From assembly GCA_910584805.1 (NCBI GenBank), contig CAJUCB010000020.1:1-28303 (forward strand): 28,303 nucleotides of DNA, written 5' to 3'. The DNA comes from an uncultured Oscillospiraceae bacterium (GTDB lineage: Bacteria > Bacillota > Clostridia > Oscillospirales > Oscillospiraceae). This document shows positions 1 to 8,239 of this stretch, piece by piece (position 1 is the first letter of the stretch; the number at the start of each line of letters is the position of its first letter). The notes below the pieces were generated by a model. It had not been told where the DNA came from and did no database searches. It saw only the letters and a list, made by a program, of their open reading frames with translations. The position numbers and the translations under genes were made by a program.

Positions 1-646
1 TCACCGCAATGCGGATGCCCTGGAAGCTCCGCTTGGCCGGGTGCTGCTTTTCCCGGAGGGCAGCAGCAGGCATGGCACTGCGGATCACCTCCACCAGCTG
101 CCCGGTGGTCTCGATGGGGGCGTCCTCCCGCCTGCGCAGGATGGCAGCGGCAATGGGACCGGCGTAGCGCTCCTCCCCGTACTGGGACAGGATACGCCGC
201 AGCTGTTCCCGGGGCCATTGGTTCACCACCGTCCAGGCGGTGAGGCTGTCGTCCTGGCTCATGCGCATGTCCAAGGGGGCATCGTGCATATAGGAGAAGC
301 CCCGCTCCGGGTCGTCCAGCTGGGGGGAGGAGACCCCTAAGTCAAAGAGCATCCCATCCACCTGCTCCACCCCTGCCTGGTCCAGCAGCTGGGGCAGCTG
401 TGCAAAGTTCCCGTGGAGGAAGGTAATGCGCTCCCCCCAAGGGGCCAGGCGGACGCTGCCCTCTTCCAGGGCCTGTCGGTCCCGGTCGATGCAGAGCAAG
501 CGGCCGGTGGTCAGGCGGCGGGCAATCTCCATAGCGTGGCCCCCGCGGCCCAAAGTCCCATCCACATAGATGCCCTCCGGCTGGATGTGCAGGGCTTGGA
601 TACATTCCTCCAACAGGACAGGGCGGTGTGTATATTCTCCACTCAT
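1..646 (-). CDS. rsmH: 16S rRNA (cytosine(1402)-N(4))-methyltransferase RsmH, 5' part only
   Basis: The first 215 codons of RsmH (MraW), which uses SAM to methylate N4 of C1402 in the decoding centre of 16S rRNA. The translation starts MSGEYTHRPVLLEE and carries the SAM-binding stretch VDGTLGRGGHA, then LLCIDRDRQAL, the family block MLFDLGVSSPQLD, and ERGFSYMHDAPLDMRM. The frame is open to the left window edge, so about a third of the roughly 310-residue protein is missing. The ATG at 644-646 is preceded by AGGGGGACC at a usable distance and lies about 90 bases downstream of a good promoter. RsmH is normally at or near the head of the dcw (division and cell wall) cluster, so division genes probably continue leftward. 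No mraZ lies upstream, which is unusual because mraZ commonly precedes rsmH. Confidence 0.95.
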   Translation of the reverse strand, partial: MSGEYTHRPVLLEECIQALHIQPEGIYVDGTLGRGGHAMEIARRLTTGRLLCIDRDRQALEEGSVRLAPWGERITFLHGNFAQLPQLLDQAGVEQVDGMLFDLGVSSPQLDDPERGFSYMHDAPLDMRMSQDDSLTAWTVVNQWPREQLRRILSQYGEERYAGPIAAAILRRREDAPIETTGQLVEVIRSAMPAAALREKQHPAKRSFQGIRIAV

Positions 647-701
647 CAGTCCACGGTCCCCCTGGGCGGGGCCATTCCCCCCGCAGTTTTTTCGCCTTTC
701 T

Positions 702-725
702 CTGACAAGGCCTGGGCCTTGTCAG
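702..725 (-). promoter_or_regulatory. Hairpin in the rsmH 5' leader
   Basis: Perfect 10-bp inverted repeat (CTGACAAGGC / GCCTTGTCAG) with a 4-base loop. It lies about 10 bases inside the predicted rsmH transcript and 55 bases before the start codon. No U-run follows on either strand, so it is not an obvious terminator. It may stabilise the mRNA 5' end or control translation; that role is inferred. Confidence 0.45.
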
Positions 726-743
726 GGCCCATCTTTCCCTTAC

Positions 744-772
744 ATTATAAAGGCAGGCCCTGTAAAAATCAA
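744..772 (-). promoter_or_regulatory. Sigma-A promoter for rsmH
   Basis: Read on the minus strand: -35 TTGATT (767-772), 17-base spacer, perfect -10 TATAAT (744-749). Transcription would begin near 736, leaving a leader of about 90 bases in front of rsmH. Confidence 0.75.
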
Positions 773-950
773 CATTTTTTTGGCACCCGCCCACTCCCCC
801 GTGGCCCCCACAGCAGCCCCTTTTCCCCTATATCTGGTAGTTTCCCCTTGATTTCCAAGCATTTTATGGGCATACTCCCCAAGTCGCTGTTACGTTTTGT
901 AAGAATTTTGTAAGAATTTCTCCCCAAAAACACAGGGCATCAAAAGGCGT
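773..950. other. Gene-free stretch upstream of rsmH with G-rich repeats
   Basis: No credible gene lies between rsmH and the coiled-coil gene (647-1115). Just upstream of the rsmH -35 box, the minus strand carries G-runs (TGGGG, GGGGG, TGGGC within about 25 bases, near 785-812) that loosely recall MraZ direct repeats. Further out is a short tandem repeat of TTCTTACAAAA (about 897-920). I see no clear function for the rest. Confidence 0.3.
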
Positions 951-955
951 CAAAA

Positions 956-982
956 GGCCGCGGCCGATGTTCGGCCGCGGCC
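956..982 (-). terminator. Strong GC-rich terminator after the uvrC-rsmD-coaD operon
   Basis: Perfect 12-bp stem (GGCCGCGGCCGA / TCGGCCGCGGCC) with a 3-base loop. On the minus strand it is followed by TTTTGACGCCTTTTGATG. It would end transcripts coming from the coiled-coil gene and insulate the rsmH promoter. A second weak A/T-rich hairpin (CGCAAAAA / TTTTTGCG) sits just after the stop codon, near 1091-1114. Confidence 0.75.
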
Positions 983-1115
983 CAAAAAGCCTCGCAGCAT
1001 TCGCGCCCGGCAGGGTGCGAAACAATGCAAATTTTGTTTTTCCCGGCGGCATACAGCCCCGGGTACGTGTAAACAAGCTACAATTCTCCCGCAAAAACGT
1101 GTTGTTTTTTGCGCC

Positions 1116-1643
1116 TCAATAATCGTCCTCGTCTGCCGCTGCGTCGTACATCCGGCGGCGGGGGGCGGCGGGGCCGTCCAGCAGCGCCCCCAGCGCGGAG
1201 CGGAACTTGGCCCGGGACTGCTTCACCTCATCGTAGGCGTCGGCCACGGCCTCCTCCATCCGGCGCAGGGCGTCCTCGCAGTATTCGCTGGCGGCGCTCT
1301 TAATCATCCGGCACTTTTCCTCGGTGTCCGCCAGGATATCGTCTGCCTGGGCCTGGGCCTCCCGGACGATGGCATCCTTGTTCACCAGCTGGCGGGCATA
1401 GTCCTCCGCCTCCTTGCGCATGGCGTCGGCCTCCCGCTTGGCGGAGGCGATATAGTCGTTGCGGTTGGCCACCAGGTCCTCCGCCCGCTTGATCTCCGCA
1501 GGCATCTCTGCCTTCACATCGTCGATCATATCCAAGATCCTATCCCGTTCAATGACGCACTTGTCATTGCTCAGAGGCATGGGCTTCGCTTCTTCAATTT
1601 CGCCGTATAGCTGTTCCAGTAATTGTTCAATGCTGGCAGTCAT
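1116..1643 (-). CDS. Coiled-coil protein of unknown function, DivIVA / ATP-synthase-subunit-like
   Basis: A 175-residue, highly charged, almost entirely helical protein with no membrane segment. Long heptad-like stretches run from about residue 35 to 155 (KRAEDLVANRNDYIASAKR, then REAQAQADDILADTEEK), followed by a Pro/Arg break and an acidic tail ending DEDDY. Such proteins next to coaD in Clostridia are often annotated as DivIVA-like or as V-ATPase/F0-b-like because of the coiled coil alone; I do not claim either function. Start choice: GGAG lies only 2 bases from the ATG at 1652 but 11 bases from the ATG at 1643, so the second start is preferred (the first would add three residues). It overlaps the 3' end of coaD and is probably translationally coupled to it. 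It is the last gene before the terminator at 956-982. Confidence 0.7.
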   Translation of the reverse strand: MTASIEQLLEQLYGEIEEAKPMPLSNDKCVIERDRILDMIDDVKAEMPAEIKRAEDLVANRNDYIASAKREADAMRKEAEDYARQLVNKDAIVREAQAQADDILADTEEKCRMIKSAASEYCEDALRRMEEAVADAYDEVKQSRAKFRSALGALLDGPAAPRRRMYDAAADEDDY

Positions 1644-2136
1644 CGCACTCATCGCTCCTTTTTTTCATTTTCTTTTTCACGTCCTCTAAGATCTCACGGG
1701 GCAAAAATTCTTCCAGGTCGGCATCGTAGCGGGCCAGCTCTTTCGCCACCGACGAGCTGAGATAGGTGTACTTCTCACTGGATGGGAAAAACACGGTGTC
1801 CAGGTCTGGGTTCAGCTTGCTGTTGACCATGGCCATCTGGACTTCCTGCTCATAGTCAGACACGGCCCGCAGGCCCTTCACCAGCACCCGTGCGCCCTTC
1901 CGTTTGGCGTAGTCTGCCACAAGACCGTAGTTTATATCGAACTCCACGTTCTCCACCTGAATACTCTTGCGCATCAGGGCGATCCGTTCCTCCGGCGTAA
2001 AGATGCCGCCATCTTTCTTGGAGTTGACCATGACGCAGACAATCACCCGTTCAAAGGCGGCTGCGGCCCGTTTGATGATGTTGATGTGTCCCAGGGTAAC
2101 GGGATCGAAGCTTCCGGGATAAATTGCGGTCTTCAT
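1627..2136 (-). CDS. coaD: Phosphopantetheine adenylyltransferase (PPAT)
   Basis: CoaD joins 4'-phosphopantetheine and ATP to give dephospho-CoA, the penultimate step of coenzyme A synthesis in the cytosol. The 169-residue product begins MKTAIYPGSFDPVTLGHINI, which contains the nucleotidyltransferase motif (TLGH, equivalent to T/HxGH). It continues with LVKGLRAVSDYEQE for substrate binding and YLSSSVAKELARYDADLEEFLP near the C-terminus. The size is close to the usual 160, with a short Lys/Asp/Cys-rich tail. The start has AAGGAAGG upstream. It lies between rsmD (30-base gap) and the coiled-coil gene (overlap), the common rsmD-coaD order of Firmicutes. Confidence 0.97.
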   Translation of the reverse strand: MKTAIYPGSFDPVTLGHINIIKRAAAAFERVIVCVMVNSKKDGGIFTPEERIALMRKSIQVENVEFDINYGLVADYAKRKGARVLVKGLRAVSDYEQEVQMAMVNSKLNPDLDTVFFPSSEKYTYLSSSVAKELARYDADLEEFLPREILEDVKKKMKKRSDECDDCQH

Positions 2137-2166
2137 AGGCTGTCCTTCCTTGTCTAACAGGTCCGA

Positions 2167-2715
2167 TCAATCGGCTGTGCGGCGGTACAGGGCGGTTCTG
2201 ATGCGCCCATACCGGTATTCTCTCTCTAATTGGTAGGGCCCCAGTGGCTCTGGCCATCCGGCATCCGACCCATTTTCGTACACTATTATACCATTTCCCG
2301 ACACAATGTCAATCGTCTGGACAGACTCCATGGCTTTTTCCAAAAATCCGCTGCCGTAGGGCGGGTCCAAAAAGATCAGGTCAAAGGTCTCCCGGCAGCG
2401 GCTCAAAAAGGCGGCGTAATCCCCCTGGACCACCGTGGCCTGTCCGGCAAGCCCTGTGTGAGCCAGGTTCGCCCGGATGGTCTCCGCCGCCTGGCGGCTC
2501 AGGTCCACGAAGGTACAGTGGGCCGCCCCCCGGGAGAGGGCCTCAATGCCCATCTGCCCAGTGCCGCCGAAGAGGTCCAGCACCCGGCGGCCCTCGATCT
2601 CAAACTGGATGCTGGAAAAGATGGCCTCCTTCACCCGGTCGGTGGTGGGGCGGGTTTCCAGCCCCACCGGTTCTTGGAGCTTCCGCCCTCTGGCAAGTCC
2701 TGTGATCACGCGCAT
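2167..2715 (-). CDS. rsmD: 16S rRNA (guanine(966)-N(2))-methyltransferase RsmD
   Basis: A 182-residue class I SAM methyltransferase expected to modify G966 of 16S rRNA in the 30S subunit. It opens MRVITGLARGRKLQ, has RPTTDRVKEAIFSSI, the SAM motif VLDLFGGTGQMGIEALSRGA, and the catalytic FLDPPYGSGF (DPPY, typical of N2-guanine and N6-adenine methyltransferases). The ATG follows the uvrC stop codon by 3 bases, and its AAGGAGG ribosome site lies inside the end of uvrC, so the two are cotranscribed. Confidence 0.95.
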   Translation of the reverse strand: MRVITGLARGRKLQEPVGLETRPTTDRVKEAIFSSIQFEIEGRRVLDLFGGTGQMGIEALSRGAAHCTFVDLSRQAAETIRANLAHTGLAGQATVVQGDYAAFLSRCRETFDLIFLDPPYGSGFLEKAMESVQTIDIVSGNGIIVYENGSDAGWPEPLGPYQLEREYRYGRIRTALYRRTAD

Positions 2716-2718
2716 GGC

Positions 2719-4560
2719 TTAGTCCTCCTTTGCCGCTCCTGTTTCTTCTCTCAAGTAGTCATACACCTGGCAGGCCACGTTTTTGGGCAGCACCTGCTCC
2801 AACTCCGCCAGCTGCGCCCCTCGGATGGCCTTTATGCTGCGGAAATGCTTCATCAGTGCCTTCCGGCGGCTCTCCCCCACCCCGGGGATTTTCTCCAAGG
2901 TGGAGCCTAGGCTGCTCTTACTGTGCTGCTTGTGGTGGAAGCCCACAGCGGTGCGGTGGGTCTCCTCCTGGATCTGCCCAATGAACGCAAACAGCGCCGG
3001 CTGCCCTTGTATCCCGATCTCCGCCCCGCCGGGGGTCACCAGAGCCCGGGTGCGGTGGCGGTCATCCTTCACCATACCAAAGACGGGGATTTTGAGGCCG
3101 AACGCCTCCAACACCCGTTGGGCCACCGCCGCGTGGGTGTCCCCCCCGTCGATGAGCAGCAGGTCCGGCCGCTGGGCGAAGCGCTCGTCCCCCTCCTTGT
3201 CCCGGCGGAAACGCCGGGTGAGGACCTGCTCCATGGAGGCGTAGTCGTCGGGGCCTTTCAGGTCCCGGAGCCGGAAGCAGCGATAGGCCCCCTTCCGGGG
3301 CTTGCCCTCCTCAAACACCGTCATCGCCGCCACGATGTCCGACGCGCCGGTGTTGGAGATGTCATAGGCCTCAATCCGCCGGGGCGGCCCAGACAACTCT
3401 AGTTTCTCCGCCAGGAGGGTCAATATTTTCGCTGTGCGCTCTTCTTTCGTGGTCACCCGCTGGCATTCCTCCCGGGCGTTCTCCTGGGCCATGCGGATGA
3501 GCTCCACCTTTGCCCCCCGCTGGGGGGTGACAAGCTCTGTTTTCCGCTCCCCACGCTCTGACAAAAACCGGCCCATGTCCTCCTGGTTGTCCAAGTGCTC
3601 CGGCAATAAAATCTGCCGGGGCAGCCGCCCCCGGACGCCGTAATACTGCACCAAAAATGCCGACAAAATCTCCTGGGCCGGTTCCCCCCCGGTGGGGAAA
3701 AAGGTCACCTCCCGGCTGGTGAGCTGCCCTTGCTGGAAGTGGAGCACTGCCACGGCGGTGCGGACCTGGCCGCTGTAGAGCCCCAGCACGTCCATGTCCG
3801 CCAAAAAGCCCGCCACCACCTTTTGCCGCTTGCCCAACAGGGTGATGGAGCGCAGGCGGTCCCGGAGGGCGGCAGCCTTTTCAAACTCCAAATTCTCCGC
3901 TGCCTGCTCCATCTGGGCGGTGAGCTCCCGCTCCACCTCCCCAAAGCGGCCCTCTAGCAGCCGCACCGCCTGGCTGATGGCCTGCTGGTGCTGGCCCTGG
4001 GGGACCTCCCGGCGGCAGTAGCCGTCGCACAAGTCCATGTGGTGGTTGAGGCAAGGGCGCTCCTTCCCCTGATCCCTGGGGAATACCTTCCCGCAGCTGG
4101 GGAGCTTTAGGGCCTCCCGCAGGGCATCGATGATCCCCTGGCTCTCCCGCCGGCCGCCGAAGGGGCCGAAATACCGGGCCCCGTCCCCCACCGCCTCCCT
4201 GGTGGCCAGGGAGAAGCGGGGATAGGCATCCTTGACGCTGAGGCGGATATAGGGGTAGCCCTTGCTGTCCTTGAGCAGGATGTTATAGTGGGGCATGTGG
4301 AGCTTGATGAGGGAGCTCTCCAACACCAAGGCCTCGAATTCCGAACCGGCCACAATGGTGTCGAAGTGGTGGATCTGGGCCACCATGGCCCTGGTCTTTT
4401 CCGTGTGGGTGTTCTGATCCTGGAAATACTGGGACACCCGGTTCTTCAGGGCCTTGGCCTTGCCCACGTAGATCACCTGGCTGTCCTTGTCCATCATCAG
4501 GTAGACCCCCGGCTTCAAGGGCAGGCTGTGGGCCTTCTCCTTCAATTCGTCAAAGGTCAT
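2719..4560 (-). CDS. uvrC: Excinuclease ABC subunit UvrC
   Basis: The nuclease subunit of UvrABC nucleotide excision repair, which incises on both sides of a lesion. Domains in order: N-terminal GIY-YIG nuclease (LKPGVYLM near residue 15, then VIYVGKAKALKNRV), a Cys-containing segment (CLNHHMDLCDGYC), a UVR helical hairpin for UvrB contact (EFEKAAALRDRLRSI, about residues 215-235), the RNase H-like C-terminal nuclease (IEAYDISNTGASDIVAAM, then LLLIDGGDTHA), and a C-terminal helix-hairpin-helix (LEKIPGVGESRRKALMKHF). At 613 residues it is full length. A GGGGGGAG site lies 5 bases before the ATG. It heads the uvrC-rsmD-coaD operon and is separated from ptsH upstream by a terminator. Confidence 0.97.
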   Translation of the reverse strand: MTFDELKEKAHSLPLKPGVYLMMDKDSQVIYVGKAKALKNRVSQYFQDQNTHTEKTRAMVAQIHHFDTIVAGSEFEALVLESSLIKLHMPHYNILLKDSKGYPYIRLSVKDAYPRFSLATREAVGDGARYFGPFGGRRESQGIIDALREALKLPSCGKVFPRDQGKERPCLNHHMDLCDGYCRREVPQGQHQQAISQAVRLLEGRFGEVERELTAQMEQAAENLEFEKAAALRDRLRSITLLGKRQKVVAGFLADMDVLGLYSGQVRTAVAVLHFQQGQLTSREVTFFPTGGEPAQEILSAFLVQYYGVRGRLPRQILLPEHLDNQEDMGRFLSERGERKTELVTPQRGAKVELIRMAQENAREECQRVTTKEERTAKILTLLAEKLELSGPPRRIEAYDISNTGASDIVAAMTVFEEGKPRKGAYRCFRLRDLKGPDDYASMEQVLTRRFRRDKEGDERFAQRPDLLLIDGGDTHAAVAQRVLEAFGLKIPVFGMVKDDRHRTRALVTPGGAEIGIQGQPALFAFIGQIQEETHRTAVGFHHKQHSKSSLGSTLEKIPGVGESRRKALMKHFRSIKAIRGAQLAELEQVLPKNVACQVYDYLREETGAAKED

Positions 4561-4597
4561 TTCCGCTCCCCCCTTTCTCCGCTTCTCCTGTGCCGAA

Positions 4598-4625
4598 AAA
4601 AAGCGCCGCGAAAGCGGCGCTTTTT
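4598..4625 (-). terminator. Rho-independent terminator of ptsH
   Basis: Perfect 12-bp stem (AAAAAGCGCCGC / GCGGCGCTTTTT) closed by a 4-base loop and ending in a run of seven T on the minus strand. It lies 20 bases after the ptsH stop. The symmetrical A/T flanks could also stop plus-strand transcripts. Confidence 0.9.
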
Positions 4626-4644
4626 CTGCTTCTCTGTGAAGAAA

Positions 4645-4908
4645 TCAGTCGGCGAAATCAGAGCTGATGAGCTCCACCAAGGCATCCACTGCATCCTTTT
4701 CATCTGTGCCGTCGGCGATGAGGTCGATGGTGCTGCCCTTGATGATACCCAGGGAGAGAACGCCGAGCAGGCTCTTTGCGTTGACTCTCTGCTCGTCCTT
4801 TTCCACCCAAATGGTGCTCTTATACTCGTTTGCCTTCTGAATAAAGAAGGTGGCAGGTCTGGCGTGAAGGCCTACCTGATTATTGACAGTTGCCTGCTTG
4901 ATATACAT
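4645..4908 (-). CDS. ptsH: Phosphocarrier protein HPr
   Basis: An 87-residue HPr, the small cytosolic phosphate carrier between Enzyme I and the sugar-specific EII proteins of the PTS. His15 sits in GLHARPA and is the site phosphorylated by Enzyme I. Ser46 sits in NAKSLLGVLSLGI and is the usual HPr kinase target that, with CcpA, drives catabolite repression in Firmicutes. Having both residues makes it HPr rather than Crh. The frame is open further upstream, but the start at 4908 (MYIKQATV) is chosen because GGGAGGG precedes it at good spacing and His15/Ser46 then take their standard numbers. It is monocistronic, with its own promoter and terminator and no ptsI beside it. Confidence 0.95.
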   Translation of the reverse strand: MYIKQATVNNQVGLHARPATFFIQKANEYKSTIWVEKDEQRVNAKSLLGVLSLGIIKGSTIDLIADGTDEKDAVDALVELISSDFAD

Positions 4909-4948
4909 AGAAATTCCCTCCCAAAGCGTTTCCCATGATACTGGTATA

Positions 4949-4977
4949 AGGATATCAAATTTCATCCTGTCCGTCAA
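4949..4977 (-). promoter_or_regulatory. Promoter of ptsH
   Basis: Minus strand: -35 TTGACG (4972-4977), 17-base spacer, -10 TATCCT (4949-4954). This leaves a leader of about 35 bases. The -10 is imperfect, so the call is moderate. Confidence 0.55.
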
Positions 4978-5049
4978 TGCTAATTTTCACGTCTTTGCTT
5001 CGTTTTTAGTAAATTTTTTTGGTTTCCTTGCAGCTTGCCTTGCCCTGGC

Positions 5050-7434
5050 TCATTTCAGGCTCACCACGGTGACGCCGCTCTCCCCCTCGCCGTAGCGGCC
5101 CAGACGGAAGCTGTCCACCCCTTTGCAGCGCTTCAAATAGGCGTGGACGGCCTGGCGCACCGCGCCGGTGCCCTTGCCGTGGATCACCGTCACCTGGGTG
5201 AGGTTGCCCATGATGGCCCGGTCGATGAACTGGGCCAGGACCATTTCCGCCTCGTCGGTGGTCATGCCCCGCAGGTCCACCTCCCCTTTGGCCCCCAGGC
5301 TGCGCAGCTGCTGCTGGCTGCGCTGGATGTACTGCTTGGCCTGTTTCTGGCTCTGGGTCTCCCCTTCCACCACCCGGACCTCCTCCTGCCGGGCGGAGAT
5401 GCGCAGAATGCCCGCTTGGAGCTGAAGCACCCCGTCCTTGTTCTCGGAGAGGACGGTGCCCTGGGTGCCGGTTTTCAAAATGGTCACGGTGTCCCCCCGC
5501 TTGGCGGGGCGGACCATCGGCGGCGGAGCCGCCTGTTCCTGGGCCCCCAACTGGTCCTGGGCCTGGTTGAGCTTGTGGCGCAAACCGGCACGCTGGTCGT
5601 TCACCGCTTGGAAGTCCCCATTCTGCTTGGCCTTCTTTCGCATATCCCCCAGCTCCCGGAACACCTCGTCGGCCGTGCGCCGGGCCTCCTCCAAGATGCT
5701 CCGGGCCTCAGCCTTGGCGGCGGCGGTGCTGCGCTCCCGCTCCTTCTCCAGGGCGTCCCGATGGGCCTGGGCCTGGGCGGTGGTCTCCTCCAACTCCCGG
5801 CGGATGCGGGCGGCCTCCTGCTGCTCCCGCTCCATCTCCTGGCGCTGGCCCTCTAGCTTGGTGAGCACATCCTCAAAGCGGATATTCTCCGCGTTGATCC
5901 GCTCGTTGGCCTTTTGGATGATCTCCTCCGGCAGCCCTAGGCGCTTGGAGATGGCAAAGGCGTTGGATTTCCCCGGAATGCCCACCAGGAGGCGGTAGGT
6001 GGGGGCTAGGGTCTCCACGTCGAACTCACAGGAGGCGTTCTCCACCCCGGGGGTGGTCATGGCGTAGACCTTTAGCTCCGCATAGTGGGTGGTGGCGGCC
6101 ACCAGGGCCCCCAGGCCTCTGGCATGCTCGATGACAGCGGCGGCTAAGGCCGCGCCCTCCACCGGGTCCGTGCCGCCCCCCAGCTCGTCGAAGAGGATCA
6201 AGGTCTCGTCGCCGGTCTCCTCCAGCATCCCCACAATGTTGCTCATGTGGGAGGAGAAGGTGGACAGAGACTGGGCAATGGACTGCTCGTCGCCAATGTC
6301 CGCCAGCACCCGGCGAAACACCCGGATGCTGCTGTCATCCCCGGCGGGGATGTGCAGGCCGCACTGGGCCATCAGGGTCAGCAGGCCGATGGTCTTTAAG
6401 GTAACGGTCTTACCGCCGGTGTTGGGGCCGGTGATCACCAGGGTGTCGAAGCGCTCCCCCAGCTCCAAATCGTTGGCCACGGCGGTGGCGGGGTCCAGGA
6501 GGGGGTGTCGGGCTTTCTTCAAGTGGACGGCCTTCTGGGAGAGCTTCGGCTCCATAGCCCTCATGGAGGTGGACAGCCGTGCCCGGGCAAAGATGCCGTC
6601 CAGGCGCACCAACAGGTCATAGTTCTGGTTGATGGCCTCCTGGAAGGAGGCGGCCTCGGCGGAAAGCTCCGCCAGGATGCGGTCAATCTCCTTCTCCTCC
6701 TTGGCCTGAAGCTCCCGCAGCTCGTTGTTGGCCTTCACCACCCCCATGGGCTCAATGAAGAAGGTGGACCCGGAGCCGGAGAGGTCATGGACCAGGCCGG
6801 GAACCTCGTTTTTGAACTCCGACTTCACCGGCACCACATAGCGCCCAGAGCGCATGGTGATGATACTCTCCTGTAAATACTTGGACTGGGAGGAGGAGAT
6901 GAGCTTTTGCAAAATATCCCGCACCCGGCTCTCTGTCGCCCGCATGTGCCGGCGGATGGAGGCCAGCTCCGGGCTGGCGGCGTCGGCCAGCTCCCCATCC
7001 CCCACAATGGAGCCAGTGATTTTCTCCTCTAGGAAGCGGTTGGGGGTGAGGGCGTGGAAGAGGTAGTCGATGACGCTCTTCTTCCCCTCGGCCCTCTCGT
7101 CCCCCTCCCCATAGCTCTTGGCAGAGCGGGCCGCCGCCAAAACGGCGGCAATGTCCAATAACTCCCGGGTGTTCAGGCTGCCCCCCATATCCGCCCGGTG
7201 GAGGGAGCTTGCCACCGGCTTTACCCCGGAGAAGGAGGGGCTGCCTTGGAGGACCATCCGGTCCACGGCGGCGCTGGTCTCTTTCAGGCGGTGTTCCACC
7301 TCCTCCGGGTCCGTCTCCGGCCGGAGGGCCCGGGCTCGCTCCTTGCCCTCCTCCGTCACCGCCTGGGCGGCCAGCAGTTCTAAGACCCTGGGCAGTTCCA
7401 GGGTCTGAATGGATTTTTCAAACAAATCAGTCAT
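5050..7434 (-). CDS. mutS2: Endonuclease MutS2
   Basis: A 794-residue MutS2-family protein. It lacks the MutS mismatch-recognition domain; MutS2 is known in various bacteria for limiting recombination or for sensing and rescuing collided ribosomes. Order: N-terminal core/lever helices, ABC-type ATPase with Walker A TGPNTGGKT at about 335-343 and Walker B LILFDELGGGTDP, a long coiled coil (about residues 515-640, rich in E/R/Q), a KOW-like segment (AKRGDTVTILKTGTQGTV), and a C-terminal Smr nuclease domain (about 718-794) with VDLRGMTTDEA and VIHGKGTGA. Length is normal. AAGGAG lies 5 bases before the ATG. It follows recO by 55 bases and is probably the tail of that operon. Confidence 0.96.
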   Translation of the reverse strand: MTDLFEKSIQTLELPRVLELLAAQAVTEEGKERARALRPETDPEEVEHRLKETSAAVDRMVLQGSPSFSGVKPVASSLHRADMGGSLNTRELLDIAAVLAAARSAKSYGEGDERAEGKKSVIDYLFHALTPNRFLEEKITGSIVGDGELADAASPELASIRRHMRATESRVRDILQKLISSSQSKYLQESIITMRSGRYVVPVKSEFKNEVPGLVHDLSGSGSTFFIEPMGVVKANNELRELQAKEEKEIDRILAELSAEAASFQEAINQNYDLLVRLDGIFARARLSTSMRAMEPKLSQKAVHLKKARHPLLDPATAVANDLELGERFDTLVITGPNTGGKTVTLKTIGLLTLMAQCGLHIPAGDDSSIRVFRRVLADIGDEQSIAQSLSTFSSHMSNIVGMLEETGDETLILFDELGGGTDPVEGAALAAAVIEHARGLGALVAATTHYAELKVYAMTTPGVENASCEFDVETLAPTYRLLVGIPGKSNAFAISKRLGLPEEIIQKANERINAENIRFEDVLTKLEGQRQEMEREQQEAARIRRELEETTAQAQAHRDALEKERERSTAAAKAEARSILEEARRTADEVFRELGDMRKKAKQNGDFQAVNDQRAGLRHKLNQAQDQLGAQEQAAPPPMVRPAKRGDTVTILKTGTQGTVLSENKDGVLQLQAGILRISARQEEVRVVEGETQSQKQAKQYIQRSQQQLRSLGAKGEVDLRGMTTDEAEMVLAQFIDRAIMGNLTQVTVIHGKGTGAVRQAVHAYLKRCKGVDSFRLGRYGEGESGVTVVSLK

Positions 7435-7460
7435 AGGTACTCCTTTCCCATAGAAATCGC

Positions 7461-7479
7461 CAAAAAACCAGGTTTTTTG
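7461..7479 (-). other. Small A/T-rich hairpin between recO and mutS2
   Basis: Inverted repeat CAAAAAACC / GGTTTTTTG around a single base, located between the recO stop and the mutS2 ribosome site. The stem ends in T-run bases and could act as a weak terminator or attenuator between the two genes. It is too A/T-rich to be called confidently. Confidence 0.35.
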
Positions 7480-7489
7480 ACGGAAAGGC

Positions 7490-8239
7490 TCAAAATAGCT
7501 GTTTGTAATAGTCTAATGTACGAAAGCCCCGCTCCAACTGGGTCATGAGAAAGGCCTCGGTGGTGTCCCCCAGCAGCCCCAAGCTCTCCTCATCCAACGA
7601 GAAGGAGAGGAACTTTTTCGGCGGACAGGCAAGGAGATACCGTCCCGCCGACAAGGCCGCCGGGCTCAGGGGCATGGATACCCCCCAGCCCGCCTCCATC
7701 CCCCGGCAGCGGGCACAGTGGAGCAGCCCTTGGCGCAGGCTCAAGCGGGGTGCCTCCGGTTCCTCCCGGCCGCAGATCCCACAGCCCTCCAACATGGGCT
7801 CATAGCCCATGAGGCACAGCAGCCGCAGCTCAAAGGCCGCCTTCACCTGGACCAGAGGCTTATCCAGCTTGTCCAGGGCATAGAGGCAGTTGAGCAGCAG
7901 GGACAGCAGGTCCCCGCAGGCCTCCCCCTCCTGAGCGCAGTGCTCCGTGACCTCCGCAAAGTAGGAGGCCAAGGCCAGGCGTTCCAGGTCCTGGCGCAGG
8001 GACCAGAACTGAGCCAGGGGGTCCGCCTCGCTGAGGGTGAGGTACTCCCCCCGCTGGTGCAGGGTCAGGTCGGAGTACACCAGCAGCTGGCTCCCGGCGG
8101 TGAGCCTGCTGTTCTTCCGGCGGCAGGCCCTGGCCTTCACCGTGCGCTTGCCAAACTCACTGGTGAGGACCGTTAAAATCTTGTCCGCTTCCTTATAGTT
8201 GGTCTCCCGCAGGATGATCCCCTGGGTGGTGAGCCGCAC
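7490..8239 (-). CDS. recO: DNA repair protein RecO
   Basis: RecO loads RecA with RecR at gaps (RecFOR pathway) and anneals SSB-coated DNA. The 249-residue product has the N-terminal OB-fold start RLTTQGIILRETNYKEADKI and the C-terminal zinc-finger cysteines C153/C156 (CGIC) and C175/C178 (CARC). The frame extends to a GTG at 8278, but the GTG at 8239 is chosen because the RecO family begins at this Leu/Thr stretch and a purine-rich GGGGGGAGG lies just upstream. The start lies inside the yqzL-like gene (47-base overlap), implying coupling. Order era-yqzL-recO as in Bacillus. Confidence 0.95.
   Translation of the reverse strand: MRLTTQGIILRETNYKEADKILTVLTSEFGKRTVKARACRRKNSRLTAGSQLLVYSDLTLHQRGEYLTLSEADPLAQFWSLRQDLERLALASYFAEVTEHCAQEGEACGDLLSLLLNCLYALDKLDKPLVQVKAAFELRLLCLMGYEPMLEGCGICGREEPEAPRLSLRQGLLHCARCRGMEAGWGVSMPLSPAALSAGRYLLACPPKKFLSFSLDEESLGLLGDTTEAFLMTQLERGFRTLDYYKQLF

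Noticed and set aside
342..794. Minus-strand frame of 150 codons overlapping rsmH and its promoter
   Set aside because: Pro/Gly/Arg-rich translation out of frame with rsmH; it covers the promoter and leader hairpin.
4909..4977. 23-residue N-terminal extension of HPr
   Set aside because: It lies across the ptsH promoter and would shift His15/Ser46 away from their standard positions.
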